In this document: positions 38,608-46,459 of the stretch, one piece after another | Layout of the letters: each line of letters starts with the position of its first letter | How positions within the stretch are numbered: position 1 is the stretch's first letter | Origin: Pseudomonas sp. PDM15 | Lineage (GTDB): Bacteria; Pseudomonadota; Gammaproteobacteria; Pseudomonadales; Pseudomonadaceae | Assembly: GCF_014851565.1 (NCBI RefSeq) | Contig: NZ_JACVAA010000003.1 | Coordinates: forward strand, 124,001-188,000 | DNA length: 64,000 bases | Direction: 5' to 3' | Notes under the pieces: generated by a model | What the model was told of the DNA's origin: nothing | Seen by the model: the letters and a program-made list of their open reading frames with translations, nothing else | Database searches by the model: none | Position numbers and translations under genes: made by a program

Positions 38608-39390
38608 ATGGGCAACGTCCTAAAAGCTGACAATCTGAAGGAAGTGCTTTGGCGCAATCCCGGCGAGGTCCTCGATCTCGGCGTGCAGTTGCGCCAGGCC
38701 CTCGACCTGCAGCGCCATGTGCCGCGTCGCGAACGTCCCGTGCTGAACCGCCGCGAGGCCGTGCTGCTGGGCCTGTTCGCCCTGACCCTGCACGGCGCTG
38801 TGTTGTACTGGCTGAGCCAACGTAGCGAGCCGGTACTGCCGGAAGTGCCGGTGGTGATTCCGCCGATGACCATCGAATTCGCCGCCCCGCCGCCTCCGCC
38901 GGAGCCGGTGATCGAGCCACCGCCACCGCCGGTGGTGGAGGAGCTGGCGGTCAATCCGCCGCCCAAGCCCGAGCCACCCAAGCCGCAGCCGCCGAAACCT
39001 AAACCGAAACCCAAGCTGGTGCCGAAACCGGTCGAGCCGCCACCGCAGCCGCCCAAGGCCGAGACGTCGCCGGCGCCGCAACCGCCCAAGCCGGCTCCGG
39101 CCCCGGTGGAAACGGCACCGTCCGCCAACGCCGCGTACCTGAAGAACCCGGCGCCGGAATACCCGAGCCTAGCCCAGCGCCGCGGCTGGGAGGGCACGGT
39201 GCTGCTACGGGTACACGTGCAGGCCAACGGCAAGCCGAGCGAGATCCAGGTGCAAAAGAGCAGCGGCCGCGAGGCCCTCGACGAGGCCGCCATCCGCGCG
39301 GTCAAGCGCTGGAGCTTCGTACCGGCCAAGCGTGGCGAGCAGACCATCGCCGGTTGGGTGACCGTGCCACTGGACTTCCGTTTGAACTAA
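38608..39390 (+). CDS. tonB: Energy transducer TonB (TonB2-like)
   Basis: 260 aa. A cytoplasmic N-terminal extension of about 47 residues precedes the membrane helix (about 50-70), then a Pro/Lys/Glu-rich spacer (about 85-175) and the C-terminal TonB domain with YPSLAQRRGWEGTVLLRVHV and AIRAVKRWSFVPA. The N-terminal extension and order tonB-exbB-exbD match TonB2 of P. aeruginosa as I recall it. Transfers proton-motive energy to outer-membrane receptors, probably including the one at 34777-37023. Confidence 0.92.
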   Translation: MGNVLKADNLKEVLWRNPGEVLDLGVQLRQALDLQRHVPRRERPVLNRREAVLLGLFALTLHGAVLYWLSQRSEPVLPEVPVVIPPMTIEFAAPPPPPEPVIEPPPPPVVEELAVNPPPKPEPPKPQPPKPKPKPKLVPKPVEPPPQPPKAETSPAPQPPKPAPAPVETAPSANAAYLKNPAPEYPSLAQRRGWEGTVLLRVHVQANGKPSEIQVQKSSGREALDEAAIRAVKRWSFVPAKRGEQTIAGWVTVPLDFRLN

Positions 39391-39460
39391 CTGACCGACC
39401 GCAGCGGCGCCCGCTGGCGCCGCCGAACAAGACTGCAATACGCCCTGCGAGGAACGCGAC

Positions 39461-40177
39461 ATGAACCTGCTTACCGACTCTCCCTTCCAATCGGTCGAAC
39501 ACAGCGTCATCTGGCTGCTGATAGGCTTCTCCGTCATCACCTGGGGCCTGGCCCTGATCAAGGGCATCCAGTTCGCCCGCCAGCGCTATCAGGATCGCCG
39601 CTTCCACAAGCAGTTCTGGAGCGCCACCAGCCTGGGCTCCGCCGCCGAGCAGGGCCAGCAACAGAACGGTGCGGTGGCCCGTCTGGCACAGGCCGGCTTC
39701 GCCGCCATCCAGGTACAGGACGGCCAGACCCATGATCTGGCCCAGTCGATCAACCACCAGGATCGTCTCGAGCGCTCCCTGCGCCAGCAGATCCAGCGTG
39801 AGCGCCGCTCGCTGGAGTCCGGCCTGGCGGTTCTCGCCTCGATAGGTTCGACCTCACCCTTTATCGGCCTGTTCGGCACCGTATGGGGCATCATGGAAGC
39901 GCTCAAGGGCATCAGCGCGGCGGGCAACGCCAGCCTGGAAACCGTGGCTGGGCCCATCGGTGCGGCGCTGGTCGCCACCGGTGTCGGCATCGCCGTCGCT
40001 GTGCCGGCGGTGCTGGTCTACAACTACTTCCTGCGTCGCCTCAAGCTGACCGCAGCGGACCTCGACGACTTCGCCCACGACTTCTACAGCCTGGCGCAGA
40101 AGAGCGCGTTCAAGGTCATCAGCCACCCCGGCGCGCGCAAGCCGCAGCAGCCGCAGAACGTGAAGGAGGCCGTCTGA
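39461..40177 (+). CDS. exbB: ExbB proton-channel subunit
   Basis: 238 aa MotA/TolQ/ExbB family. Three membrane helices: near 15-35, about 130-155 (GSTSPFIGLFGTVWGIM, the family signature) and about 165-195 (GPIGAALVATGVGIAVAVPA). Forms the pentameric proton channel with ExbD to energise TonB. 70 bp after tonB, 1 bp before exbD. Confidence 0.95.
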   Translation: MNLLTDSPFQSVEHSVIWLLIGFSVITWGLALIKGIQFARQRYQDRRFHKQFWSATSLGSAAEQGQQQNGAVARLAQAGFAAIQVQDGQTHDLAQSINHQDRLERSLRQQIQRERRSLESGLAVLASIGSTSPFIGLFGTVWGIMEALKGISAAGNASLETVAGPIGAALVATGVGIAVAVPAVLVYNYFLRRLKLTAADLDDFAHDFYSLAQKSAFKVISHPGARKPQQPQNVKEAV

Positions 40178-40178
40178 T

Positions 40179-40580
40179 ATGGCCTTCTCCACGCAGGACA
40201 GCGACGAGGTCCTCTCCGAGATCAACGTCACCCCGCTGGTGGACGTGATGCTGGTGCTGCTGGTGGTGTTCATCGTCACCGCGCCGCTGCTGACCAACTC
40301 TATCCCGATCAACCTCCCGAAGACCGAGGCAGTGGCCCCGGCGGACCAGAAGGACCCGCTGGTGGTGAGCATCGACGGCGACGGCAAGCTGTTCATCAAC
40401 AAGGACGAGATCCAGCCGGAGCTGCTGGAGAGCAGCCTGGCCGAAGCCAAGAGCAAGGACGCGGAGATCAAGGTGCAGCTGCAGGCGGATGACCAAGTCG
40501 ACTACGGCGTGGTGGCCAAGGCCATGGCCAGCATCGAGCGCGCCGGCATCACCAAGCTGGCCGTGATTACCGCCCGTTAG
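40179..40580 (+). CDS. exbD: ExbD proton-channel subunit
   Basis: 133 aa. One membrane helix (about 16-38) containing the essential Asp in EINVTPLVDVMLVLLVVF, then a periplasmic domain. Completes the TonB-ExbB-ExbD set. A strong terminator follows directly. Confidence 0.95.
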   Translation: MAFSTQDSDEVLSEINVTPLVDVMLVLLVVFIVTAPLLTNSIPINLPKTEAVAPADQKDPLVVSIDGDGKLFINKDEIQPELLESSLAEAKSKDAEIKVQLQADDQVDYGVVAKAMASIERAGITKLAVITAR

Positions 40581-40591
40581 AACGATTTCAT

Positions 40592-40630
40592 GGGGCCGCT
40601 CTTACCAGGCAGGGGAACGGCCCCTTTTTT
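40592..40630 (+). terminator. Rho-independent terminator after exbD
   Basis: Stem GGGGCCG (40592-40598) with CGGCCCC (40618-40624), followed by TTTTTT. Confidence 0.88.
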
Positions 40631-40838
40631 ATTCGCCGCAGGAGACGCCCAAACCGATGTTGTACATCCCGCCGCGGGCCTGTTATCTGGCCTTGCATAA
40701 GGCCATTCACCAGCTGGCGCTGCCGCAAGTTGGGTGAACCTGCGGGTATTCCAAAAGCATGTCTGGACGGGCTGCTAATGGCTGACAGCGGACATGGTTG
40801 TCGGAAGGCAGCTGTGATCCCGCCGCGTCAGAAGCCCA

Positions 40839-41093
40839 CTAAGCGCAGTGGCTTGCGAGCTCACAACTCGAGCGATCAGTCCGGGCACCTGACATAGTGC
40901 TTGGCGTTGTCTGTATGAGCATGAGGTTCGACCAGCATGTGGAGGGCAATAGCAGGTCCGCCTCTTCATCCCTCTTCCAAAACTCGGCCATGCGGTTCAA
41001 CTGGTCGGCAGTTGCGGCCAAACCGAAGTCCAAGCTGTCCTGCAAAACGATTAGTTCGCCATTGATGAGCGTGGCGAATAGGTGCTTCAACAT
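40839..41093 (-). CDS. Small ORF of uncertain reality
   Basis: 84 aa from the ATG at 41093 with GGGGA eight bases upstream. Starts MLKHLFATLINGELIVLQD and contains MAEFWKRDEEADLLLP; no family recognised. The 680-bp gap 40581-41259 has lower GC than its flanks and contains nothing else I can name beyond the exbD terminator and the hairpin at 41226-41253. It may be a remnant of transferred DNA or a genuine orphan. Confidence 0.3.
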   Translation of the reverse strand: MLKHLFATLINGELIVLQDSLDFGLAATADQLNRMAEFWKRDEEADLLLPSTCWSNLMLIQTTPSTMSGARTDRSSCELASHCA

Positions 41094-41225
41094 GAGAGAT
41101 TCCCCAGCTAGATACCCCTTTGAGTGGGGGACGCCACATTGGCCTGGCTTTTCCAGTTTCCAATCATTCTGAAAACTGCAAGTCGAGGTCGGAGGTGGTT
41201 TCCGGTCGATAGGGCAGCCATGATC

Positions 41226-41253
41226 GGCTGGCCGGAGTCCTCTCCGGCCAGCC
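41226..41253 (-). terminator. Hairpin after the sphingomyelinase-like gene
   Basis: Perfect 12-bp stem GGCTGGCCGGAG with loop TCCT, six bases after the stop at 41260. No T-tract, so intrinsic termination is uncertain. Confidence 0.55.
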
Positions 41254-41259
41254 AACGCC

Positions 41260-42771
41260 TCAGTAGCGCAGCTTGGCGCTCCAGTCGTCGTACACGGCCG
41301 GCTGTTTCATCTGCACGCGGAACTGCTCGGCCTCGGCTGGGTTGCTGGTCCACAGATACAGGTGGTCCTTCCAGCTGCCGGAGGTCCAGCGCAGCAGGTA
41401 GTAGTCGCTGCCGCGCACGGTGTCGCGGTCGAGCAGGCGTACCAGGTCGCCATCGGCCAGGCAACCGCTGGGCTTGCCCGGCAGCTCGATGCGTAGCTGG
41501 TTGGAGGAGTCGCCGGCCTTGGGGTAGTAGGCATAGTTGCCGCCGCCACCGCCCAGCCACCAGTTCAGCCAGTGGCCAGGGTGGCGCACCGATTCGATCT
41601 CCAGGTAGTCGCCACTGCGGATGCAGAAACTCACCGGATAGTGCCAGTTGCGCAGGCTGAACAGGCTTTCGGCTTCGCTGCCGTCACCGGTCACGTGCAG
41701 CCAGTCGGTAGCCTTGCTGGCGCCGGCACGCAGAGTCTTGCCATTGCTCTGGCTGCGCAGGGTGACCTGGCCGTAGCGGTTTTCCCGCGGCTTGCTGGCG
41801 CGGGTCGGGGTAGTGCTATCGGCGCGGGTGAAGGCGGCGACTGGCGAATGGTCGGAATAGTCCTGGAACTGCCAAGTGGCGCCGGCCTGGGTCACGCTCC
41901 AGCGCGGCGACGGGGTGTCCAGCACCTGGTTGTGCCAGTAACTCGGCTGGCCGTGGTGACGCGAGACGAAGATGTAGTCCAGATACTCCGGTGCGTGGTT
42001 GGGGTACTGGTAGCTAGCGATGCCATTGCGCCGGGTGTCGAAGCTGGTGTCGCTGCCGGCGAAGCTGTCCGGTGCCTTCACCTGCAGGCGCTCGAGCAGG
42101 TCGTGGTATTCAGGGCTGTCGCGGATCACGTTGAAGTCGCCGCCGATGAACAGCACTTCGTCCGCAGAAATGCCTTTGCTCTCGATAAAGGTGCGCATCT
42201 CGTCGAACTGGCTGGCGCGCACCGCCGTGCCCTTGCCGTCCGGGCAGCCGGTATCCGCGGCCTGGGCGTGGGTGCCGATCACGTGCAGCGGCTGGTCGTT
42301 GCGGTCGAGGCGGGCGTAGACGAAGCCCTTGTTGGAGAAGTAGTCGGCGCCGCAGCCCTGGGCATAGACGTATTGCACGCGCTCGACAATCGGCCAGCGG
42401 CTGACGATGGCCACGCCGCCGTCTTCCGGCGTGGTATCGGAGTAGGCGCCGAGGGTGGCGTCCCAGCCATTGCGCGAGCGGCCAAGGATCGGGGTCTGGT
42501 GCGGGTACTCGTTCTTCAGTCCATCCAACAGGATGGCGGCGGCGGGATTGTCGAACAGTTCGTTGAGGATCACCGCGTCCTGGCCCTTCATGTAGTCGGC
42601 CTGGGCAATCAGCCTGGCACGGGTTTCCTGGCCCCAGCCGGGCTTGAGCGTGCTGGGCAGGAAGAACACGTTGTGGGCCAGCAGCTTGTACTGGTCGCTG
42701 GGAGCCGCCGATAGCGGCGCGGCGAGTGCGAGAAGGGTAAGGGTGCAGCAGGCGAGCGTGGTGAACTTCAT
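41260..42771 (-). CDS. Secreted sphingomyelinase-like phosphodiesterase with C-terminal domain
   Basis: 503 aa from the ATG at 42771 (AGGAG site; the frame continues upstream without a start context). Signal peptide 1-22 ending LSAAPS. The endonuclease/exonuclease/phosphatase catalytic domain (about 25-315) shows all nSMase landmarks: HNVFFLP, LNELFD (metal Glu), GTHAQ, GGDFNV, LDYIFVS and DYSDHSPV. The C-terminal ~170 residues form a separate Trp/Tyr-rich beta domain (RNWHYPVSFCIRSGDYLEI), possibly membrane or carbohydrate binding. Likely a secreted sphingomyelin phosphodiesterase; phospholipase C activity is an alternative. Confidence 0.85.
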   Translation of the reverse strand: MKFTTLACCTLTLLALAAPLSAAPSDQYKLLAHNVFFLPSTLKPGWGQETRARLIAQADYMKGQDAVILNELFDNPAAAILLDGLKNEYPHQTPILGRSRNGWDATLGAYSDTTPEDGGVAIVSRWPIVERVQYVYAQGCGADYFSNKGFVYARLDRNDQPLHVIGTHAQAADTGCPDGKGTAVRASQFDEMRTFIESKGISADEVLFIGGDFNVIRDSPEYHDLLERLQVKAPDSFAGSDTSFDTRRNGIASYQYPNHAPEYLDYIFVSRHHGQPSYWHNQVLDTPSPRWSVTQAGATWQFQDYSDHSPVAAFTRADSTTPTRASKPRENRYGQVTLRSQSNGKTLRAGASKATDWLHVTGDGSEAESLFSLRNWHYPVSFCIRSGDYLEIESVRHPGHWLNWWLGGGGGNYAYYPKAGDSSNQLRIELPGKPSGCLADGDLVRLLDRDTVRGSDYYLLRWTSGSWKDHLYLWTSNPAEAEQFRVQMKQPAVYDDWSAKLRY

Positions 42772-43004
42772 CCTGAAGGCTCCTGTGGCCTTTACGGCCT
42801 CTTGTTGGTGGCATTCCCGGTCTCTGGAATAGACCAGACGCCCGAAGAATCCTGGAGCACTGTTACAGTTTTGCAAGGCGGACAAGGGAGGTCGATGACA
42901 GAGCTGTTGCACTGGTCGAGATGGTTGGCCTAGACCAAAGCTGCTTTCGTCGAGCTTCGCAGACGCTACCGGACAGGCTATAACGCAAGCCCGACAATGC
43001 TTTC

Positions 43005-43469
43005 GTGAGTTCCTACTTGCTCGATCATTCCGCCTACCTGGGCCTGTTTCTCTCCGCCTTTGGCGCCGCCAGCCTGTTGCCGCTGCAATCGGAGGCTGTG
43101 TTGGTCGGGCTGTTGCTCGGCGGTGGGCATTCGGTGCTCGGCCTCCTGCTGGCGGCGAGCCTCGGCAACATCCTGGGTTCCGTGCTGAACGCGGCGCTTG
43201 GACGTGGCATCGAGCGCTTTCACGGGCGCCGCTGGTTCCCGCTTAGCGAAGCGCGCCTGGAGCGGGCCAAGGCCACGTACCGGCATTACGGGCGCTGGTC
43301 GCTGCTGCTGAGCTGGGTGCCGATCATCGGCGATCCGCTGACCCTGGTGGCCGGGGTGATGCGCGAGCCTTGGTGGAGTTTTCTGCTACTGGTCGGCGTG
43401 GCCAAGGTCGGACGCTACCTGGTGCTGGCTGCCATCACGCTTGGTTGGGCCGCATCCGGCTGGAGCTGA
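43005..43469 (+). CDS. YqaA-family membrane protein
   Basis: 154 aa from a GTG; no clear ribosome site. Four or five hydrophobic segments. SNARE-associated/DedA-like landmarks LGNILGSVLNAALGRGIERF and SWVPIIGDPLTLVAGVMR identify the YqaA family. Function poorly known; DedA-like proteins influence membrane lipid transport. Confidence 0.85.
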   Translation: MSSYLLDHSAYLGLFLSAFGAASLLPLQSEAVLVGLLLGGGHSVLGLLLAASLGNILGSVLNAALGRGIERFHGRRWFPLSEARLERAKATYRHYGRWSLLLSWVPIIGDPLTLVAGVMREPWWSFLLLVGVAKVGRYLVLAAITLGWAASGWS

Positions 43470-43478
43470 GTAAAGGGA

Positions 43479-43757
43479 TCACTCGCGGTAGAACACCTGG
43501 ATCAGGTGGTAGCCGAACTGGGTCTTTACCGGGCCGTGCACTTCGCGCAACGGTTTCTTGAAGATCACCTGGTCCACGGCGCGGACCATCTGCCCCGGGC
43601 GAACTTCGCCCAGGTCGCCACCTTTCTTGCCCGAGGGGCAGGTGGAGTACTTCTTCGCCAGCACGTCAAAGGCCTCGCCAGCGGCGATGCGCTTCTTCAG
43701 CGCGGCAGCTTCGGCCTCGGTTTTCACCAGGATGTGGCGGGCCATTGCCTTGGGCAT
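43479..43757 (-). CDS. ppiC: Peptidyl-prolyl cis-trans isomerase PpiC (parvulin)
   Basis: 92 aa stand-alone parvulin domain, same size as E. coli PpiC. ARHILVKTEAEAAALKKRI at the start, STCPSGKKGGDLGEVRPGQMV in the middle and TQFGYHLIQVF at the end are the rotamase signature. No signal peptide, so cytoplasmic. Catalyses prolyl isomerisation. Confidence 0.95.
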   Translation of the reverse strand: MPKAMARHILVKTEAEAAALKKRIAAGEAFDVLAKKYSTCPSGKKGGDLGEVRPGQMVRAVDQVIFKKPLREVHGPVKTQFGYHLIQVFYRE

Positions 43758-43903
43758 GATCGGTTCCTCAATTTGCGAGGACGCTATTGTGCCAGCATTC
43801 CTTGCGCCATCAGAATGGCGTCATTTTTCAGGCTGATATTGGCCGGAAACGCAGGTCGACTTGGCCTAACTTGATTACTCCACCCCGATGGAAGCGCGCC
43901 CCC

Positions 43904-45115
43904 ATGGACCTCACCCAGATGCTGAAAATCCTGTCCAGCCAGGACGGATCCGACCTCTACCTGTCCACCGGGGCGCCGCCCTGTGCCAAGTTCAACGGGG
44001 TACTCAAGCCACTCAGCCAGGACCCGCTCAAGCCGGGTGACGTGGCTGCCATCGCCGCCGGGGTGATGGATGAGTTGCAGCGCGCCGATTTCGAGAAAGA
44101 GCTGGAGATGAACCTGGCCATTTCGGTACCCAACGTCGGCCGCTTTCGCATCAACATTTTCAAGCAGCGCAACGAGGTCTCCATCGTCGCGCGCAACATC
44201 AAGATGGAAATCCCCAAGTTCGAGGACCTCAAGCTACCCGAGGTGCTGCTCAAGACGGTAATGGAGAAGCGCGGCCTGGTGCTGTTCGTCGGTGGTACCG
44301 GCTCGGGCAAGTCCACCTCCCTGGCAGCGCTGATCGACTACCGCAACCGCAACAGCGGCGGCCACATCATCACCATCGAAGACCCGGTGGAGTACGTGCA
44401 CCGGCACAAGAAATCGATCATCAACCAGCGCGAGGTGGGCGTGGACACCCGCAGCTTCCACGCCGCGCTGAAGAACACCCTACGCCAGGCGCCGGACGTG
44501 ATCCTGATCGGCGAGATCCGCGACCGCGAGACCATGGAGCATGCCCTGGCCTTCGCCGACACCGGCCACCTGGCCATCTCCACCCTGCACGCCAACAACG
44601 CCAACCAGGCGCTGGACCGCATCATCAATTTCTTCCCCGAGGAGCGCCGCCCCCAGTTGCTCAATGACCTGGGCAATAACCTCAAGGCATTCGTCTCCCA
44701 GCGCCTGGTCAAGACGGTCGACGGCAAGCGTCGTGCTGCGGTGGAGGTGTTGCTCGGCACGCCGACCATCCGCGACCAGATCAAGCGCGGCGACTTTTCC
44801 GAGATCAAGGAGACCATGGAGAAGTCGAAGAACCTCGGCATGCAGACCTTCGATCAGGCGCTGATCGACCTGGTCCACGACGGCAGCATCGATGAAGAGG
44901 AAGCGGTGAAGAACGCCGACTCGGCGAACAACGTGCGCCTCAAGCTCAAGCTGTACAAGGACAACCCGGCCGCGCCCCAGGCGGCAGCCCTGGCGCCGGT
45001 TGCCGCACCCGAAGCGGCACCAGCAGCAGCCCCGGCCAACTGGGCAATGGAGCTCAAGCTGGAGGATATCGAGGAAGAGGCGCCGCCAGAGGACCCGGGG
45101 CGCCAGGGTATCTGA
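43904..45115 (+). CDS. PilT/PilU-type retraction ATPase
   Basis: 403 aa from the ATG at 43904 (GGAAG upstream). Hexameric secretion-ATPase landmarks: N-domain GSDLYLSTGAPPCAKFNG, Walker A GGTGSGKST (about 129-137), Asp box TIEDPVEYVH, Walker B VILIGEIRDRETM and His box STLHAN. The C-terminus is Ala/Pro-rich (about 350-403), longer than PilT (344) or PilU (382). An orphan, away from other pilus genes. Either PilU or an extra PilT-like paralogue; it would help retract type IV pili. Confidence 0.88.
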   Translation: MDLTQMLKILSSQDGSDLYLSTGAPPCAKFNGVLKPLSQDPLKPGDVAAIAAGVMDELQRADFEKELEMNLAISVPNVGRFRINIFKQRNEVSIVARNIKMEIPKFEDLKLPEVLLKTVMEKRGLVLFVGGTGSGKSTSLAALIDYRNRNSGGHIITIEDPVEYVHRHKKSIINQREVGVDTRSFHAALKNTLRQAPDVILIGEIRDRETMEHALAFADTGHLAISTLHANNANQALDRIINFFPEERRPQLLNDLGNNLKAFVSQRLVKTVDGKRRAAVEVLLGTPTIRDQIKRGDFSEIKETMEKSKNLGMQTFDQALIDLVHDGSIDEEEAVKNADSANNVRLKLKLYKDNPAAPQAAALAPVAAPEAAPAAAPANWAMELKLEDIEEEAPPEDPGRQGI

Positions 45116-45131
45116 CGGCCGCTGGGCAATA

Positions 45132-45161
45132 AAAAAGGGCAGACCTGGGTCTGCCCTTTTT
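45132..45161. terminator. Bidirectional rho-independent terminator
   Basis: AAAAAGGGCAGAC / GTCTGCCCTTTTT stem between the convergent PilT/U-like and polyester hydrolase genes; A- and T-tracts on both sides. Confidence 0.9.
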
Positions 45162-45173
45162 CATGGGCGTCGA

Positions 45174-46070
45174 TCAGTAGGGGCAGTTCTCGCGATACTC
45201 GGAGATGGCCAGGTCGCCCTCATGGTTCGGGCCGCAGAGGAACTGGCTGTAGCGGCTGTCGAAGTCGATGAAGCGCTTCATCCAGGCGATGCCGTACATG
45301 CCCAGCATGTCCTGATTCGGGTAGCCGGAGTTGGCGCAGAAGTGCGAGCCGCCGTAGATCTCGAGGAACGCCTTGGGCGTGGAGCTGGGGATCTGGTTGT
45401 AGAACGGCGAGGCATGCTGGGCCACCGGAGCCACGGTGTCGGCGCTGCAGGCCAGGATCAGCGTCGGCGTCTTGATCCCGCTGAAGGCGCTGGAGCCCAG
45501 ATACCACGGCGCCTGCGGGATGATGGCGTTGATCGAGCGCTGGGTGGACAGCTTGAGCGAGCCGCCACCGCCCATGGACCAACCAATGGCGCCCAGGCGG
45601 GTGCTGTCGATCTTGTTGTAGAGCGGGCTGGACGAGCTTTTGCTCTGGGCGATCAGGTAGTCCAGCGCTTCGCTGAGCTGGCTGGCGCGGCTGTCCGGCT
45701 GGTCGTAGATGGTCTCGGTATTCATGGTCATCACCACGAAGCCGTGGGAGGCGAGGCGCGGGCCCCACCAGTCGATGCTGCTCTCGTAGGAGAGATAGCC
45801 GGGGATGACGGCGATGGCGCCCATTTTGCCGGTGGTGTTTGTTGGGTAATACACGGTGCTGTCACCGTAGCCCTTGAGGAAGCCGGACACGGAAAACTTG
45901 GCAGTGCTGAAGGGACCGGTCGAAGCCTTCAGGGCAGCGACCGTTGGCGCCGGTCCGCGGGTGCAATTGCTGCAAGGTGCGGAAGGGCCGGGAGCGGAAA
46001 AGGCATAAGTGCTGGCCAGTAGCGTGGCGGCCATCACTATCGCCTTGGCAGTCGTTACTTTGATTCCCAT
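45174..46070 (-). CDS. Secreted PETase-like polyester hydrolase (cutinase family)
   Basis: 298 aa with signal peptide (1-25, ends AFSA). Alpha/beta hydrolase: Ser165 in GWSMGGGGSL, Asp211 in ACSADTVAP, His243 in GGSHFCANSG. It has the extra disulfide pair of type II PETases (Cys208 and Cys245) and the C-terminal pair (Cys279, Cys296). IDWWGPRLASHGFVV and the ending FLCGPNHEGDLAISEYRENC closely resemble polyester hydrolase PE-H of P. aestusnigri as I recall it. Subsite residues: Trp164 and Trp189 as in PETase, Tyr190 where PETase has Asp, Phe244 where PETase has Ser238. Probably cleaves aliphatic and aromatic polyesters outside the cell. Confidence 0.9.
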   Translation of the reverse strand: MGIKVTTAKAIVMAATLLASTYAFSAPGPSAPCSNCTRGPAPTVAALKASTGPFSTAKFSVSGFLKGYGDSTVYYPTNTTGKMGAIAVIPGYLSYESSIDWWGPRLASHGFVVMTMNTETIYDQPDSRASQLSEALDYLIAQSKSSSSPLYNKIDSTRLGAIGWSMGGGGSLKLSTQRSINAIIPQAPWYLGSSAFSGIKTPTLILACSADTVAPVAQHASPFYNQIPSSTPKAFLEIYGGSHFCANSGYPNQDMLGMYGIAWMKRFIDFDSRYSQFLCGPNHEGDLAISEYRENCPY

Positions 46071-46459
46071 GTCATTACCTCGTTGGTTTTTGTTGTTGCG
46101 TCATGACGATTGGTGGGTGGGTTGTTTCAAACCGCGGCTGGAAACTAACAACGAGGTAAGTGCGCAACAACAATGAAGTCGTCTCAGTTCATACAAGAGA
46201 ACGGATAACGCCTGCTGTTTATCTGATTTCGGCTGCACATCTTGAATTCTCTGGAGTTGAGCCGGGCGAGAGTTCGCCTTTTCTGTAGCTCTAGAGTATG
46301 AAAGAGAAGTGGCTTGTCACTCTTTCGGCTGCATTTGGTGAGTTGCCCGATGCGGGTTGTTAATTGGGCGGTGTGGCTGTTGACAGAAGTCGGCAATAAA
46401 ACAAACTTGCAGGCTAAAGTTCAGTCCCATGTTTCTACTCGCTAAAAGAGCACTCTCGA
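46071..46459. other. 389-bp AT-richer intergenic region with inverted repeats
   Basis: Lies between the divergent polyester hydrolase and AraC-type genes. No convincing ORF. Contains TTACCTCGTTG (46075-46085) with its reverse complement at 46149-46159, and TTGTTGTTGCG (46090-46100) with its reverse complement at 46163-46173. The two pairs interlock rather than nest. TTGACA occurs at 46380-46385, but no good -10 box is spaced from it. Confidence 0.6.

Noticed and set aside
40632..41225. Possible transposase remnant in the low-GC gap after exbD
   Set aside because: No DDE or HTH motif and no terminal repeats were found in any frame; only one weak 84-residue ORF.
46184..46396. 70-residue open frame on the minus strand upstream of the polyesterase
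   Set aside because: No ribosome site, unusual composition, no recognisable motif; it lies in AT-richer intergenic DNA.
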